Positions 10,281-20,725 of a stretch of DNA of 64,000 nucleotides are shown here, one piece after another. The stretch's first letter is position 1. The number at the start of each line of letters is the position of its first letter. The notes beneath the pieces were generated by a model. The model did not search any database, was not told the origin of the DNA, and saw nothing but the letters and a program-made list of their open reading frames with translations. The position numbers and the translations under genes were made by a program. This stretch comes from Elephas maximus indicus (taxonomy: Eukaryota; Chordata; Mammalia; Proboscidea; Elephantidae): contig NC_064832.1 in assembly GCF_024166365.1 (NCBI RefSeq), positions 39,832,249-39,896,248 of the forward strand. The letters run 5' to 3'.

Positions 10281-10477
10281 GAAGCCCTGGTGGCACTGTG
10301 GTTAAGCACTCAGCTGCTAACCTAAAGGTCGGTGGTTTGAATCCACCAACTGCTCCATGGGAGCAAGATGTGGCATTCTGCTGCCATAAAGATTTACAGC
10401 CTTGGAAACTCTATGGGGCAGTTCTACACTGTCTTACAAGGTTGTTATGAGTCAAAATCAACTCCATGACAACGGAC
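10281..10477 (+). mobile_element. AfroSINE, inserted at the end of another
   Basis: Second sense SINE of a longer subtype (with AAGATTTACAGCCTTGGAAA). Exact 16-bp flanks TTTAAGTACTTTAAAA at 10265-10280 and 10478-10493 show that it landed immediately after the 3' end of the preceding SINE, using that SINE's last T residues in its target. Confidence 0.92.
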
Positions 10478-10525
10478 TTTAAGTACTTTAAAAATGTAAC
10501 TACATTAATAATAACAACAGCAGCC

Positions 10526-10728
10526 AGGTTGTTGGGTGCTGTCAAGTTGATTTTTGACTCATGGGGACCCCATGTGACAGACTAGAATTGCACCATAAGG
10601 TTTGCTTGGCTGTAGTCTTTATGGGAGCAGATACCAGGTCTTTCTCCCACGGGGAGCTGTTGGGTAGGTTCAAACCACCAACCTTTCAGTTAGCAGCTGA
10701 GTGCTAAACCACTACACCAGCAGGGATC
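10526..10728 (-). mobile_element. AfroSINE
   Basis: Antisense copy: tail GTTGTTGGGTGCTGTCAAGT, body TCTTTATGGGAGCAGA, head CCAACCTTTCAGTTAGCAGC and CCACTACACCAGCAGGG. Confidence 0.88.
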
Positions 10729-10732
10729 CTTA

Positions 10733-11030
10733 GCCAGGTGCTAGGTCAGTGATGTCACAAGTTCTTTCATTCAATCCTCACAGCAATGCAGGTACATTAA
10801 GTATTTTTGACCTGATTTTACAGATAAAGCCAGACTCAGAGAACTAAAGTCACTTGCCCAAGATCTCTGGTATTAAAGTATTGACTTACTACTGAAGGCA
10901 ATTAGCATGCTCATTTTACAAATAAAGAGACTGAAGCTTAGAGAAGCTCAATAGCCCAGCTCACACAGCCAGGCAGAGGCAGAGTTGGAATTCTAACCCC
11001 ACGACTGAGCTGGGCCGCCCCTCAGCCCAT
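10733..11030 (-). mobile_element. two MIR fragments
   Basis: 10733-10872 and 10905-11030 both read as antisense MIR (ATTCAATCCTCACAGCAAT, TTTTACAGATAAAG, CACTTGCCCAAG; then CATTTTACAAATAAAGAG, GCTCACACAGCCAGGCAG). These are ancient mammalian SINEs. Confidence 0.7.
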
Positions 11031-12477
11031 ACCTCACACTGAAGAACCGAGAAGTCAAGCAGTTGTCTTTTTCTCTTTTCCTCCAGTGCTCTTTCTCCTC
11101 TCATAAACTGACTACATTTCACAGTACTCTCTTCCTCGCCCTTCTTGTCCTGGGAAGCTCTACCTGCACGCAGTTGGGCGCTCAGAAAAGAGAGGACCAA
11201 GGACCCTGGGCACTGCTGGGACACACTTCCAACCGCAGAGAGCTGAGAGAAGGCCCGTCCAAGTGGCTCAGCACCTCAAGGTGCCCCTGTGCTAGAGGGT
11301 CACTGCCCCCAGAGCCTTTGGACATCGAATCCAAGAGTGATTGATGAAAGGCCTGGGAACAAATCCTCACCATACATAACTACCTAAGTAGAAGGGTTTT
11401 TTTTTTTTTTTTTCTAAACACGGAAAGAATGTTCTCAAGTCATTTAATTTCCCCTTCCCCACTGACCAGACATCCTTTGCAATTGTTATTTAAAAAAAAA
11501 AAAAGTATAACCCTTGGCTTTTCTTATTTGTAAAAGGGAAGGATGGTGGGGGTGGGACTTGGAGAGAGAGAAGATGAAGGGTTTGTTTCCACTTCTTGCA
11601 GTACCTAAGAAGCCTGTGCATTTATTATTAAATGTACTTAATTATAGGCCTCTCCAAGCTGTTCCCAGGCCCTTCTTGGGTCTGGGAGGTTATAATAAAG
11701 GCATTGTGTGCCTCAGGGGGGGTCTTAGTGAAAGGAGTATAAACCCCATCGCTATAAGCAGTGAGCGCATGTAATGCTGAGAAGATTCATTGTTACCCGT
11801 GAAGGGCCACAAGGAATGAATGTCACGAAGAGCGGCATTACAGGGTATGTACTCCCCCAGAATCATTTGTGGGCCCCACCGAGATGACGTCATCCCGGAA
11901 GGGGCAGCTAGCGAGCCAAAAGAAGCGGATCAGAGCAGAAGTACTTGAGCCATGCTCAGAATGAATCATTTAATTCTTTACACCCTTTCCTGTGAGCCAT
12001 CAGAGGAGGAGAAATCTGTCAATGCCAGCAAGATTTCCTCTAAACAAACCCTAGGGCTTTGAAAGCCATTTAGTAGTGGCTTTCTGCAGACAGCATCGTT
12101 AGATCCCGAAGGGCCAGCTCCGGAGACTTCAACCCTCCCTCTACCTAGCCCCTTCCTGTGCCTGTGGGTCAAACAAAATTAAATTCCTCTTTGAATACAG
12201 CAGAGAGATACTGGCTGAGGGAGCAAGTGGAATGGCCATGTATTATATTGCCTTTCTCTCGATCTGTTTCCAGCAATAACAATTACAAGAAATAGTCCAG
12301 AAATTCTAGGCCACTTTCTTCTGCCTGGACAGTGCTTTCTCTGGAAGAGCACCTCAGGCATAGTTAAATGTCCACTTGTATTTAGTAAATTGAACGTAAC
12401 TTTTCATCTCATTATGAAATAAAATGCTCACTTTTTAGAAAATTCCTCTAACCAGTAACATACTTGCAAAATACTTT
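11031..12477. other. intergenic, mostly unique
   Basis: About 1.45 kb without recognised transposons apart from poly-T (11397-11413) and poly-A (11491-11504) runs. It contains the CRE/ETS-like cluster at 11885-11901. The overlapping open frames show no protein similarity. Confidence 0.45.
11885..11901. promoter_or_regulatory. CRE palindrome next to an ETS-type site
   Basis: TGACGTCA at 11885-11892 is a perfect consensus CRE (CREB/ATF); CCGGAAG at 11895-11901 is an ETS-core match two bases away. It lies in unrepeated DNA about 3.2 kb past the VWA8 poly(A) signals. There is no CpG island and no visible transcript, so this is a candidate enhancer or cryptic promoter element only. Confidence 0.35.
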
Positions 12478-12606
12478 AAAAAAACCTGTTGTCCTCAAGT
12501 CGATTCCGACTGATAGAGACCCTATAGAACAGAGTAAACCTGCTCCTGTAGGGTTTCCAAGGAGTAGCTGGTGGATTCGAACTGGTTAGCAGCCAAGTAA
12601 AACACT
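12478..12606 (-). mobile_element. AfroSINE, partly deleted
   Basis: Antisense SINE (CTCAAGTCGATTCCGACTGA, GGGTTTCCAAGGAG, GGTGGATTCGAACTGG) with a shortened head. Confidence 0.85.
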
Positions 12607-12761
12607 TAGATGAAGTATAATTTACTACCAATTTCTGGTCAGGGTTATATCACAAAGTTCCTACCTATTAACTTGCTGTGTCAAAAGTACAACTGGTAAA
12701 GAAAAAGGAATTCCAATTTTCCATCTTGTGGTGGACAGAATTTATAAACTCTAGGTAGAAT

Positions 12762-12979
12762 TGTCCCTGGGTGGTACAAATGGTTAACATGCTCAGCTGC
12801 TAACCAAAAGGGTGGAGGTTTGAGTCCATTTAGAGGTGCCTCGGAAGAAAGGCCTGGTGACCTACTTCTGAAAAATCAGCTATTGAAAATTCTGTGGAGC
12901 ACACAGTTCTACACTGATACACATGGGGTTACCATGAGTTGGAACTGACTCAACGGCAACTAGTTTGGTTTTTTGATTT
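12762..12979 (+). mobile_element. AfroSINE, CCCTGGGTGG subtype
   Basis: Sense copy of the second SINE subtype, with head CCCTGGGTGGTACAAATGG, middle GCCTCGGAAGAAAGGCCTGG, and tail ending CAACTAGTTTGGTTTTTTG. 10-bp flanking repeats TAGGTAGAAT at 12752-12761 and 12980-12989. Confidence 0.9.
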
Positions 12980-13183
12980 TAGGTAGAATCAATTGGAAGG
13001 AAGTTCTCGACCTGCTCAGTCATTAACTGCCTGAGGAAACTTGGGCTCATCACTCTGGGTAGCACCAAATGACCCCTGATGCTAAAGTCCTGTGTTCTTA
13101 TATCTCATTCAGGGAACTGACTTTGTTCCTTGTATACCTTACAAGAGCCACATAATTTCCGTGTGACTTCTGTCCCAGAACTC

Positions 13184-13462
13184 TGTGCACATATTAAAAA
13201 CCAAACCCGTTGCCGTTGAGTTGATTCCGACTCATAGCGACCTATAGGAAGGACAGAGTAGAACTGCCCCATAGAGTTTCCAAGGAGCACCTGGTAGATT
13301 TGAACTGCTGACCTTTTGGCTAGCAGCCGTAGCTCTTAACCACTATGTCACCACGGTTTCCAAAAAGAACAGCTTCCCTGACCAGGAAACGAACCTAGGC
13401 CACAGCAGTGAGAGTGCTGAATCCTAACCACTAGACCACCAGGGAGCGTTGTGCACATATTA
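13184..13462 (-). mobile_element. chimeric retrotransposon: tRNA-Glu + AfroSINE
   Basis: One insertion bounded by an exact 13-bp duplication TGTGCACATATTA (13184-13196 and 13450-13462). Read on the minus strand it contains a 4-base leader, a 72-nt tRNA-Glu (13374-13445), a linker with a five-T run (13362-13373), then a full AfroSINE starting GGAAACCGTGGTGACATAG and ending at about 13197 in GGGTTTGGTTTTT. Because the duplication encloses both parts, the tRNA and the SINE were almost certainly copied and inserted together. Other antisense SINEs here begin directly at GGAAACCCTGGTGG with no such tRNA in front. Confidence 0.85.
13374..13445 (-). tRNA. tRNA-Glu(CTC)-like sequence, retrotransposed
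   Basis: 72 nt that fold as a tRNA-Glu: acceptor TCCCTGG with TCAGGGA (one G-U pair), D arm GTC...GAT, anticodon stem CAGCA/TGCTG around loop CTCTCAC (anticodon CTC), T stem CTAGG/CCTGG. Compared with the remembered gene, the anticodon-stem changes are CpG-type transitions that keep pairing. The T loop reads TTCGTTT, losing the conserved A58, which also weakens the B box. Five T residues follow about 8 nt after the 3' end. It sits in a retrotransposed unit, so it is probably a tRNA pseudogene. Confidence 0.75.
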
Positions 13463-14750
13463 GGGAGGGATAATCTCTCTCAGGTTGTGCAGAGGATTTT
13501 GGCACCTATACCAATTATTCTAACAAAATAGTGTTACTTGCTGAATATGGCTTTTAAAGTTATGCAAGTGTCAGGAGAACTGGACAAGAAGGGTTTTCCC
13601 CATCAGCTGACCAGGTACTGCTGCTGGATAGTCCTCCACAAACTCTCTGCCCATTGTCTCTTACTTGGCTGTCTTAAAACACAATGACGTATCTGTTTAT
13701 CTGCATGGTGCCAATCCAAAAGAATCAGGAACTGGAAAACGACTGTGTGCCCAGAATGAGGACTGACCTTTGTGCGGCAGCTGAACAATGCACAATTGTT
13801 TTGTTTTTAATTGTTAAGTCCCACTAAACAAAAACCTCCTCCAGAGAGGGGAAAATGCTTGCCAAGCAAAAATCTGAAGTTGAGAATGATTGGACACTCT
13901 TTTCAGACTAAGCGCTGTCCAGGGCTTTAACCTTCAAACAGAGGCCACATCTGTTCTTGCGCCGCCACGCACATTGGCTTTGGAATGCCTGGATTACATA
14001 ATTGTAAAATCGAGTGGTGCTTGTGGTATTTGACCAGTCAGAGCAAAGTGTGACACTCTTTTAAGGTGGTTTGGATCCAGGGGGAAGAGAAGCCATCATG
14101 TTCTGCTATAGGACCTCTTACCAAGGGGACATGTGAATGCTAAGCAGCAGCTGTCCCCTCATAGGGGTCCTCCCTCTCAACAGGCACCAGGGGGACCATG
14201 AGTTTTCCTTTCTCTCACAGGCTTCAGTGGAAGCACCTTGGAGGTGCCAGACCTTCCTCTGCGGGAACAATCAGAAGCATTTGCCAATAAACTCAGACTC
14301 CAAATGAGTGTCAGATTGTAAAGTTTTATTAAAACTAAATGCAACTCTAGAACATTTGTAATGGTAGCTGGGTTTTGACCTGGAAATGGAGGAGAACAGT
14401 GTTTGTCTGAACAACCTGTGGGAAGTTTGTCTCCTCTGCAGGCCAGAATGTGACAAGAAAATAATAAGCCTGCCAAGAGTAATTTGGGTAATTGGACCCA
14501 TTACTTTATTGTCATACATGAAGTCCTGTTGAGTGAAACTTGAAGAAAAATAAATATATTTACTCAGGGTATTAAAGTTGGTTTTTCAAGTGCAATATTT
14601 TTATATCAATAAATACTGATGCTAATTTAACCAGATTCTGACCATTTCTTCATCCAGGCACTTATTAGGAAGTCTTCCAGCATTGGGGCCCCTGGAATAG
14701 AGCATGTCTCAGCAAAACTAGAGTTGATCTGTTTTCTTTGCAAGAGATTT
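13463..14750. other. intergenic, mostly unique
   Basis: 1.3 kb without a recognised transposon. 13890-14060 has unusually many CpGs for the area (GCGCCGCCACGCAC near 13960). I see no exon. Confidence 0.4.
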
Positions 14751-14751
14751 T

Positions 14752-15148
14752 AGGGTCCCTGGGTGGTGAAGGAGCCCTGGTGGTGCAGTGGTTGAGAGCT
14801 CAGGCTGCTAACCAAAAGGTCGGCCGTTATAAGAATCCACCAGTCGCTCCTTGGAAACCCTATGGGGGCAGTTCTACTCTGTCCTGTAGGGTCACTATGA
14901 GTCAGATTTGACTTGATGGCAACGCAGGGTTGGTGTTTTTTTGTTGTTTTTGTTTTTTTGTTTTTTTTTTTGCATGGTGAGAATGGTTTGTGTTCATCTA
15001 CTAAAGGTTGACAATTCGAACCCACCCGGCAGCACCATGAAAGAAAGACCTGGCAATCTGCTTCCCTAAAGATTACATCCAAGAAAACCCTACAGAGTGG
15101 TTCTACTCTATAACACACGGAGTTGCCATGAGTTAGAATTGACTTAAT
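14752..15148 (+). mobile_element. AfroSINE nested in an older AfroSINE
   Basis: A CCCTGGGTGG-type SINE (14755-14767 and about 14977-15148) is interrupted by a full GGAGCCCTGGTGG-type SINE (14770-14935) and its T-rich tail (to 14971). The outer element resumes with GCATGGTGAGAATGG. Confidence 0.82.
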
Positions 15149-15162
15149 GGCAAGGCTTTTTT

Positions 15163-16094
15163 GTTTGTTTTAATTTTTATTGTGCTTTAAGTGAAAGTTT
15201 ACAAACCAAGTCAGTCTCTCATACAAAAACTTATATACACCTTGCTTTTTGGGTATATACTCCTAATTGCTCTCCCCCTAATGAGACAGCACATTCCTTC
15301 CCCCCACTCTCTCTTTTCGTGTCCGTTCCGCTAGCTTCTGACCCCCTCTGTCCTCTCCTCTCCAGACAGGAACTGCCCACATAGTCTAGTGTATCTACTT
15401 GATCCAAGAAGCTCACTCCTCACCGGTATCATTTTGTATCCCATAGTCCAGTCCAATCCCTGTCTGAAGAGTTGGCTTTGGGAAAGGTTCCTGTCTTGGG
15501 CTAACAGAAGGTTTGGGGACCATGACCTCTGGGGTCCTTCTAGTCTCAGTCAGACCATTAAGTCTGGTCTTTTTATGAGAAATTGAGCTCTGCATTCCAC
15601 TGCTTTCATGCTCCCTCAGGAGTTCTCTGTTGTGTTCCCTGTCAGGGCAGTCATCGGTTGTAGCCGGGCACCAACTAGTTCTTCTGGTCTCAGGATGATG
15701 TAGTCTCTGGTGTATGTGACCCTTTCTGCCTCTTGGACTCATAATTACCTTGTGTCTTTGTCATTCTTCATTCTCCTTTGGTCCAGGTGGGTTGAGACCA
15801 ATTAATGCATCTTAGATGGCCACTTGCTAGCGTTTAAGACCCCAGATGCCACTCTCCAAAGTGGGATGCAGAATGTTTTCTTAATAGATTTTATTATGCC
15901 AATTGACTTAGATGTCCCCGGAAACCATGGTCCCCAAACCCCTGCCCCTGCCTTGCTGGCCTTCGAAGCATTCAGTTTATTCAAGAAACTTCTTTGCTTT
16001 TGGTTTAGTCCAGTTGTGCTGACTTCTCCTGTATTATGTGTTGTCTTTCCCTTCACCTAAAATAGTTCTTATCTACTATTTAATTAGTGAAAAC
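15163..16094 (-). mobile_element. L1 3' UTR, afrotherian subfamily
   Basis: Antisense 5'-truncated L1. It begins at its 3' end with TTTTATTGTGCTTTAAGTGA, then CTCCCCCTAATGAGACAGC, GACCATTAAGTCTGGTC, CATCTTAGATGGCCACTTGC and further 3' UTR. A possible 14-bp duplication with one mismatch flanks it (15149-15162, 16095-16108), but the T-run makes this uncertain. Related copies: 17610-18403, 32158-32782, 35041-35559, 48979-49764. Confidence 0.85.
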
Positions 16095-16108
16095 GGCAAG
16101 GGTTTTTT

Positions 16109-16420
16109 TTTTTTTTTTTTTTTTTTTTAGGTCCCGTGCAAAATTCAGTCCTGCAGGCACCGGTCCAGAAAGGAACACTGTGGGCCCAGCAACAATCAAA
16201 TGAGGAAGCAGTGTCAGTGGCCAGCCTTGGCTTTGCCCCCTGGGAGTGGTTCCCATAGAACCCTGGACTGGTCATAGAGTCTGAGGGTCCCACAAGCCCA
16301 AGCCAGGATGCTTGGATTCCAGAGCGTTTGGCACAAAAAAAAATAACACGGCAGATGATTATGGGTACTGGAGAAAGGCCAGGGCTTAGTTAATGGCAAA
16401 TGGGTTGGGAAATTAAACAA
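16109..16420. other. intergenic with poly-T
   Basis: Starts with the remainder of a 27-base T run (16103-16129). The rest is unrecognised and non-coding. Confidence 0.5.
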
Positions 16421-16580
16421 AAAAAAAAACCCCACTGCCATCAAGTCGATTCTGACTCACAGTGACACTGTAGGACAGAGTAGAACTGCCCCCTAGAGTT
16501 TCCAAGGAGCACCTGGTGGATTTGAACTCTGACCTTTTGGTTAGCAGCCGTAGTGCTTAACCACCACACCACCAGGGTTT
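16421..16580 (-). mobile_element. AfroSINE
   Basis: Antisense copy with A run, TCAAGTCGATTCTGACTCAC, GTTTCCAAGGAGCACCTGG, and head GGTTAGCAGCCGTAG...CCACCAGGGTTTCC. Confidence 0.9.
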
Positions 16581-16678
16581 CCAGTGGCCAGTGAGATGGG
16601 AAATAAAGCTCTTTATTTTGCAGCTGACAAAGATGGGCTCTTTATCTGAAAAGTTTCATTTTGGTCCCTGACGCTTTT

Positions 16679-18403
16679 TTTTTTTTTTATAAAATTTCAA
16701 ACTTACAAGAAGCTGCAAGGAAGATATAGTAACTCCCACACACTCAGTTTACCAGTTGTTTACATTTTGCCCCATATCCTCTATCATTCTTTCCTATTCC
16801 ATTTTTTCTGAACCTTTCGAGAGTAAATTTCTGTCACCATACTCCTTTCCTCTTAAGTCCTTCAGTACGTACTTAATAAAAATAAGAACGTTCTCTTTCA
16901 CAACCACAGCACCATTACCATGTATTTAATATGGATTCAATAAAATTTTCTTTCCCACCCATGAAAAACGGGATTATATCAAGATTGCAACCTCTGCTTT
17001 TTTATTGTTTCCATTTGCTTAGAATACCTTTGCCCAATCGTTCATTCTTGGCCTTTGTGAACCACTTTGTGTTAAGTGCATTTCTCATATAGAACGTATG
17101 GCTGGGTCTTCCTTTGGGAGCACAATCGGAAATCTTCTAACAAAAGAGTTGAGCTTATGCGTATTTATTGACGTGCCTGATGTGTTTGGTCTCAACTCTG
17201 TATTATTTTATGCTGTAATTATTTTGTTCGTTATGTTACATTTGCTATGTTTCTCTACATAATTTGTTTTCTTTGGTTTTTAATTAGTTTGGCATTAAGG
17301 ATGTATATAGAGGTTACCTTTTTTGTACTTATACCTTTTAAAAATGCCCTTTGTCCCCTGGTATTTAATGAAATGTTTTCTATCTGGTATCCTTTAGAGT
17401 ATAAGCTTTAAATGGTATCCTTTGAGTCCCATCTATTAACTGTACAATTGTCCATAAGCTTATGTATTGGTAAGGTCTTTTTTTTTTTTGTCTTTTATGA
17501 CAATTTTTTTCCCTAAACTAACATTCTTGCACTGTAATTCACATTATGATCCTAAAGGCTCTTTTACATTTGTTTTAGAATCTAGAACAGTTCTTTCACT
17601 TTTTTTTCTATAATATTGATTTTTTTGTGCTTTAGGTGAAAGTTTACAGTTCAAGTTTATTTCTCATTGAAAAATTTATACACGTATTGCTTTGTGACAT
17701 TGGTTGCAATCCCCACAATGTGAGAGCACACGCCCCCTTTCCTCCCTGGGTTCCCTGTGTCCATTGGACCAGTTTTTGTTCCTTCCTACCTTCTCATCCT
17801 GACTCCAGACAGGAGCTGCCTGTTTGTTCTCATAGATCTGATTGAACTAAGAAGCACGTTCCTCACATGTATTATTTTTTGTCTTATAGTCCTGTCTAAT
17901 CTTTGTCTGAAGAGTGGGCTTCAGGTATGGTTTCAGTTCTCGGTTAAGAGAGCATCAGGGGTCATAGTTTCGGGGGTTCTTCCAGCCTCTGTCAGTCCAT
18001 TAAGTCTGGTCTTTTTACGTGAGTTTGAGCTCTGGTCTACATTTTTCTCCTGCTCTGTCCTTTTTTTTTTTTTTTTCTGTCCAGGACTCTCTGTTGTGTG
18101 CCCTGTCAGGGCGGTCATTGGTGGTAACTAGGCGCCATCTGGTTCTTCTGGTCTCAGGCTGGTGGAGTCTCTGGTTCATTTGGTCTTTTAGTCCTTTGGG
18201 CTAGCATTTTCCTTGTGTCTTTTGTTGTCTTCATTCTCCTTTGGTCCAAGTGGGATGGGACCAGTAGATGTATCTTAGATGGCCGCTCACAAGGTTTTAA
18301 GACCCCAGAGGCTACCCACCAAAGTGGGATGCAGAATATGTTCTTTATAAACTGTGTTATGCCAATTGATTTAGATGTCTCCCGAAACTATGGTGCCCAG
18401 GCA
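16679..18403 (-). mobile_element. L1 with apparent 3'-transduced segment
   Basis: 16-bp repeats with one mismatch, GGTCCCTGAYGCTTTT, bracket the whole block (16663-16678 and 18404-18419). The right part (17610-18403) is an antisense afrotherian L1 3' UTR with its own T-rich end at about 17600-17625. The left part (16690-17600) is different DNA resembling an older L1M 3' UTR (TTTCAAACTTACAAGAAGC, CACAACCACAGCACCATTAC), ending in a second T run (16675-16689). The simplest reading is read-through past the L1's own poly(A) site and insertion of both parts together. Confidence 0.65.
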
Positions 18404-18419
18404 GGTCCCTGATGCTTTT

Positions 18420-19202
18420 GACCAACTCTTTTCAAGGTGGATGGAATGTGCACGTGCATACATTGCAGGCTCCTAGTTCAAAGATTTGATGTTAAATATG
18501 TACTGCCAGAATGAAAAGAATCCCTTTTCCTCTCTGCGACCTTCAGTGGAAGAACCAGGGGTGTGCTGTGCAGAGATGCCAGGTTGCGGCAGCACCACAG
18601 CACCGCTTGAAAGCAGATACTCAGTCACTTGGCTGCAAGACAGCTCCATGCAGCTGGCCTGGCTCCTTGCCCTCTCACATCTGAAGTCTATCTTGGCAGT
18701 GGTTTTTCTCCAAAAGGGGCTTCTCTTTTATGATGCAAATAGCCCTGAGACGCTATCCATCATGCACGTCTTGGTTTGAATTCTTTCATTCACATGCTTT
18801 CCTCCTAACCCCAGCTGAGATGAAGGGCCTCAGACAGAGGGACTATGATGAAGGTGAGGAAGGAGAAGGTGGGAGGCCTTTGCAGCTTGGAGCATCACCC
18901 CGGCAGAGTAGGACTGGGTCTGAGACACAGAGAGGTTGTCTCTGGGCATCAAAGAGCAGCGCAAGGCACAGAGAAATGGGCACATCTGGTGGGACAGATA
19001 TGTCTTGGTTTACGCTCTACCTCCGTCCTCCCTGAGTACTCTGTGAAGACTGCAGCAGGTTTGGATAGGTGGTCGCTTGGTTCTCTGCAGCCTTGCTTCT
19101 TTAGAGATGCATCCAGACACACTTATATTTTTACCCTCCACCTTAAGGAAACTGCTGTTCTTAAATCAGAGTTACCAAGGCAGGCACAGCCTGCAGGCTG
19201 CT
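18420..19202. other. intergenic, unrecognised
   Basis: Unique-looking sequence. Several overlapping open frames (18486-19322) have no recognisable similarity. An E-box palindrome CACGTG lies at 18451-18456. Confidence 0.4.
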
Positions 19203-19535
19203 GTTCTTACCTGCCATCAAGTTGACCCCAACTCATGGCAATCTGGACTCATGGTGACCCCATACGTGACAGAAAGAAACACTGCCTGGTCTTACATCAT
19301 CCCCACGTTTGGTTGCAGATAAGACTGTTGTGATCCTTAGGGTTTTCACTGGCTGATTTTCAGAAGCAGATCACCAGGCCTTTCTCCTAACCCACCTCAG
19401 TCTGGAAGTGCCACTGAAACCTGTTCAGCATCGTAGCATCACACAAGCCTCCAAAGACAGACCGTGCATGAGTTGCATTGGCTGGGAATTGAATCCAGAT
19501 CTCCCACATGGAAAGCGAGATTTCTAGAACTGAAC
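19203..19535 (-). mobile_element. tRNA-Gly-headed SINE with RTE-like body
   Basis: Second copy of the family at 307-657. The minus strand begins GGTGGTTCAGTTCTAGAAATC, B box GATTCAATTCC, then body CTGAACAGGTTTCAGTGGCA and an RTE-like 3' segment. Confidence 0.72.
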
Positions 19536-20564
19536 CACCATTAAGGGAGGTGATTTCCTGCCTGCAATAAAAGACCTCCTGCCTAGAGGAAGGGGCAAGG
19601 TCTTTCAACACTGAACATGTACCCCACAGCCCCTGGGCCATGTCTTTGGTGAAGTGAACAAAATCAGATTATTTTTTGGTTTCTAGTTCTGTTTTCCAAG
19701 AGAAGAATGCTTGCCCCATGCTGTGGGCCTCTCAAAAGAAAACCTATACCCCTAAGAGACCAGAAGCCTATCGGACGCCTCTTCCCTTCCCCAGCAGAAG
19801 CAGGGCCTTCTCAGGCCTGATCTGACAGCATGCCACGCCACAGGGAGGTTCTTGTGGAAAGAGCTTTGGCGTTCCCAAGCTCTACCCTGATGAGAGCTGA
19901 AATGAGAACAGCATGGGCCTCTTAATCTCAAAATCGAAATATTTTCTTTCTGTTGAGTGTGTATACTTCAACAGAGCCTCCTCTGCTCGGAAGTTTTCTA
20001 AAGTGTCTGTAAGAAGTCATTATGTAACCATTTCTAAAACCCCTTCAGTACTATATCCTTAGCACTAAGAAGATTAAGTGCCACTGAAAAATGAATGTGG
20101 CCTCCTAAAAAAAAAAAAGAAAAAAAGCCCTTGATTTTCTTTAAGATGGTCCTCTTTTTCCCTCTTCTAATGAAAATCAGTTCTGAATTTCCTGATCCTT
20201 GCTTGGCCAACTACCTCCCTTCCAGGACTGCCACCCAAAGTGCTCATAAATAAAGACCATGATGACATCAGTTTCCCCTTAAACCCACTTCAGCTCCTCC
20301 CAGTGACAATCTAATTTTTCCTCTGATTTGGACATCATGAAATCAGAATGTGCCACCCTAGGCCTTCTGTGACTAGAGACCACATGACTGGCACCCTGAA
20401 AATACTGCATAGGTCAGACCAGCGGAAGAATGAACACAGAAGGAAGAGAGAAGTTGAAGCTTGTGAGGAGGGGAACCACCCTAGTTTCTGTTCTCAGATC
20501 CATCACTGCCACATCATGGACCCCAAGAAACCCCAAACTCTACATGTCTTCAGAGTCAGTAGGA
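19536..20564. other. intergenic, unrecognised
   Basis: One kilobase with an A-rich run at 20107-20127 and otherwise no identifiable repeat or exon. Confidence 0.4.
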
Positions 20565-20725
20565 TCTGGGTGGAATCCTGGACCTGTTCTCCCACTGGTG
20601 CCATGACTTTGAGCAATTTGCCCGATCTCCCTGATCCTTGGTTTCCTCACTGCTAAGTGGAGATAATAATTGCCATCTCTCCGGGCTCCTGAGAGGATCC
20701 AAATAAAATAATACAAACATCTGGA
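20565..20725 (+). mobile_element. MIR
   Basis: Sense MIR core: GACTTTGAGCAATTTGCCC, then CTTGGTTTCCTCACTGCTAA, GTGGAGATAATAATTGCC, GAGGATCCAAATAA. Confidence 0.75.

Noticed and set aside
13362-13445. A functional stand-alone tRNA-Glu gene
   Set aside because: It lies inside a retrotransposed unit and lacks the conserved T-loop A; a pseudogene is more likely.
15149-16108. 14-bp repeats as a sure target duplication of the L1
   Set aside because: Half of the match is a T run next to longer T runs, and one base differs; kept only as a possibility.
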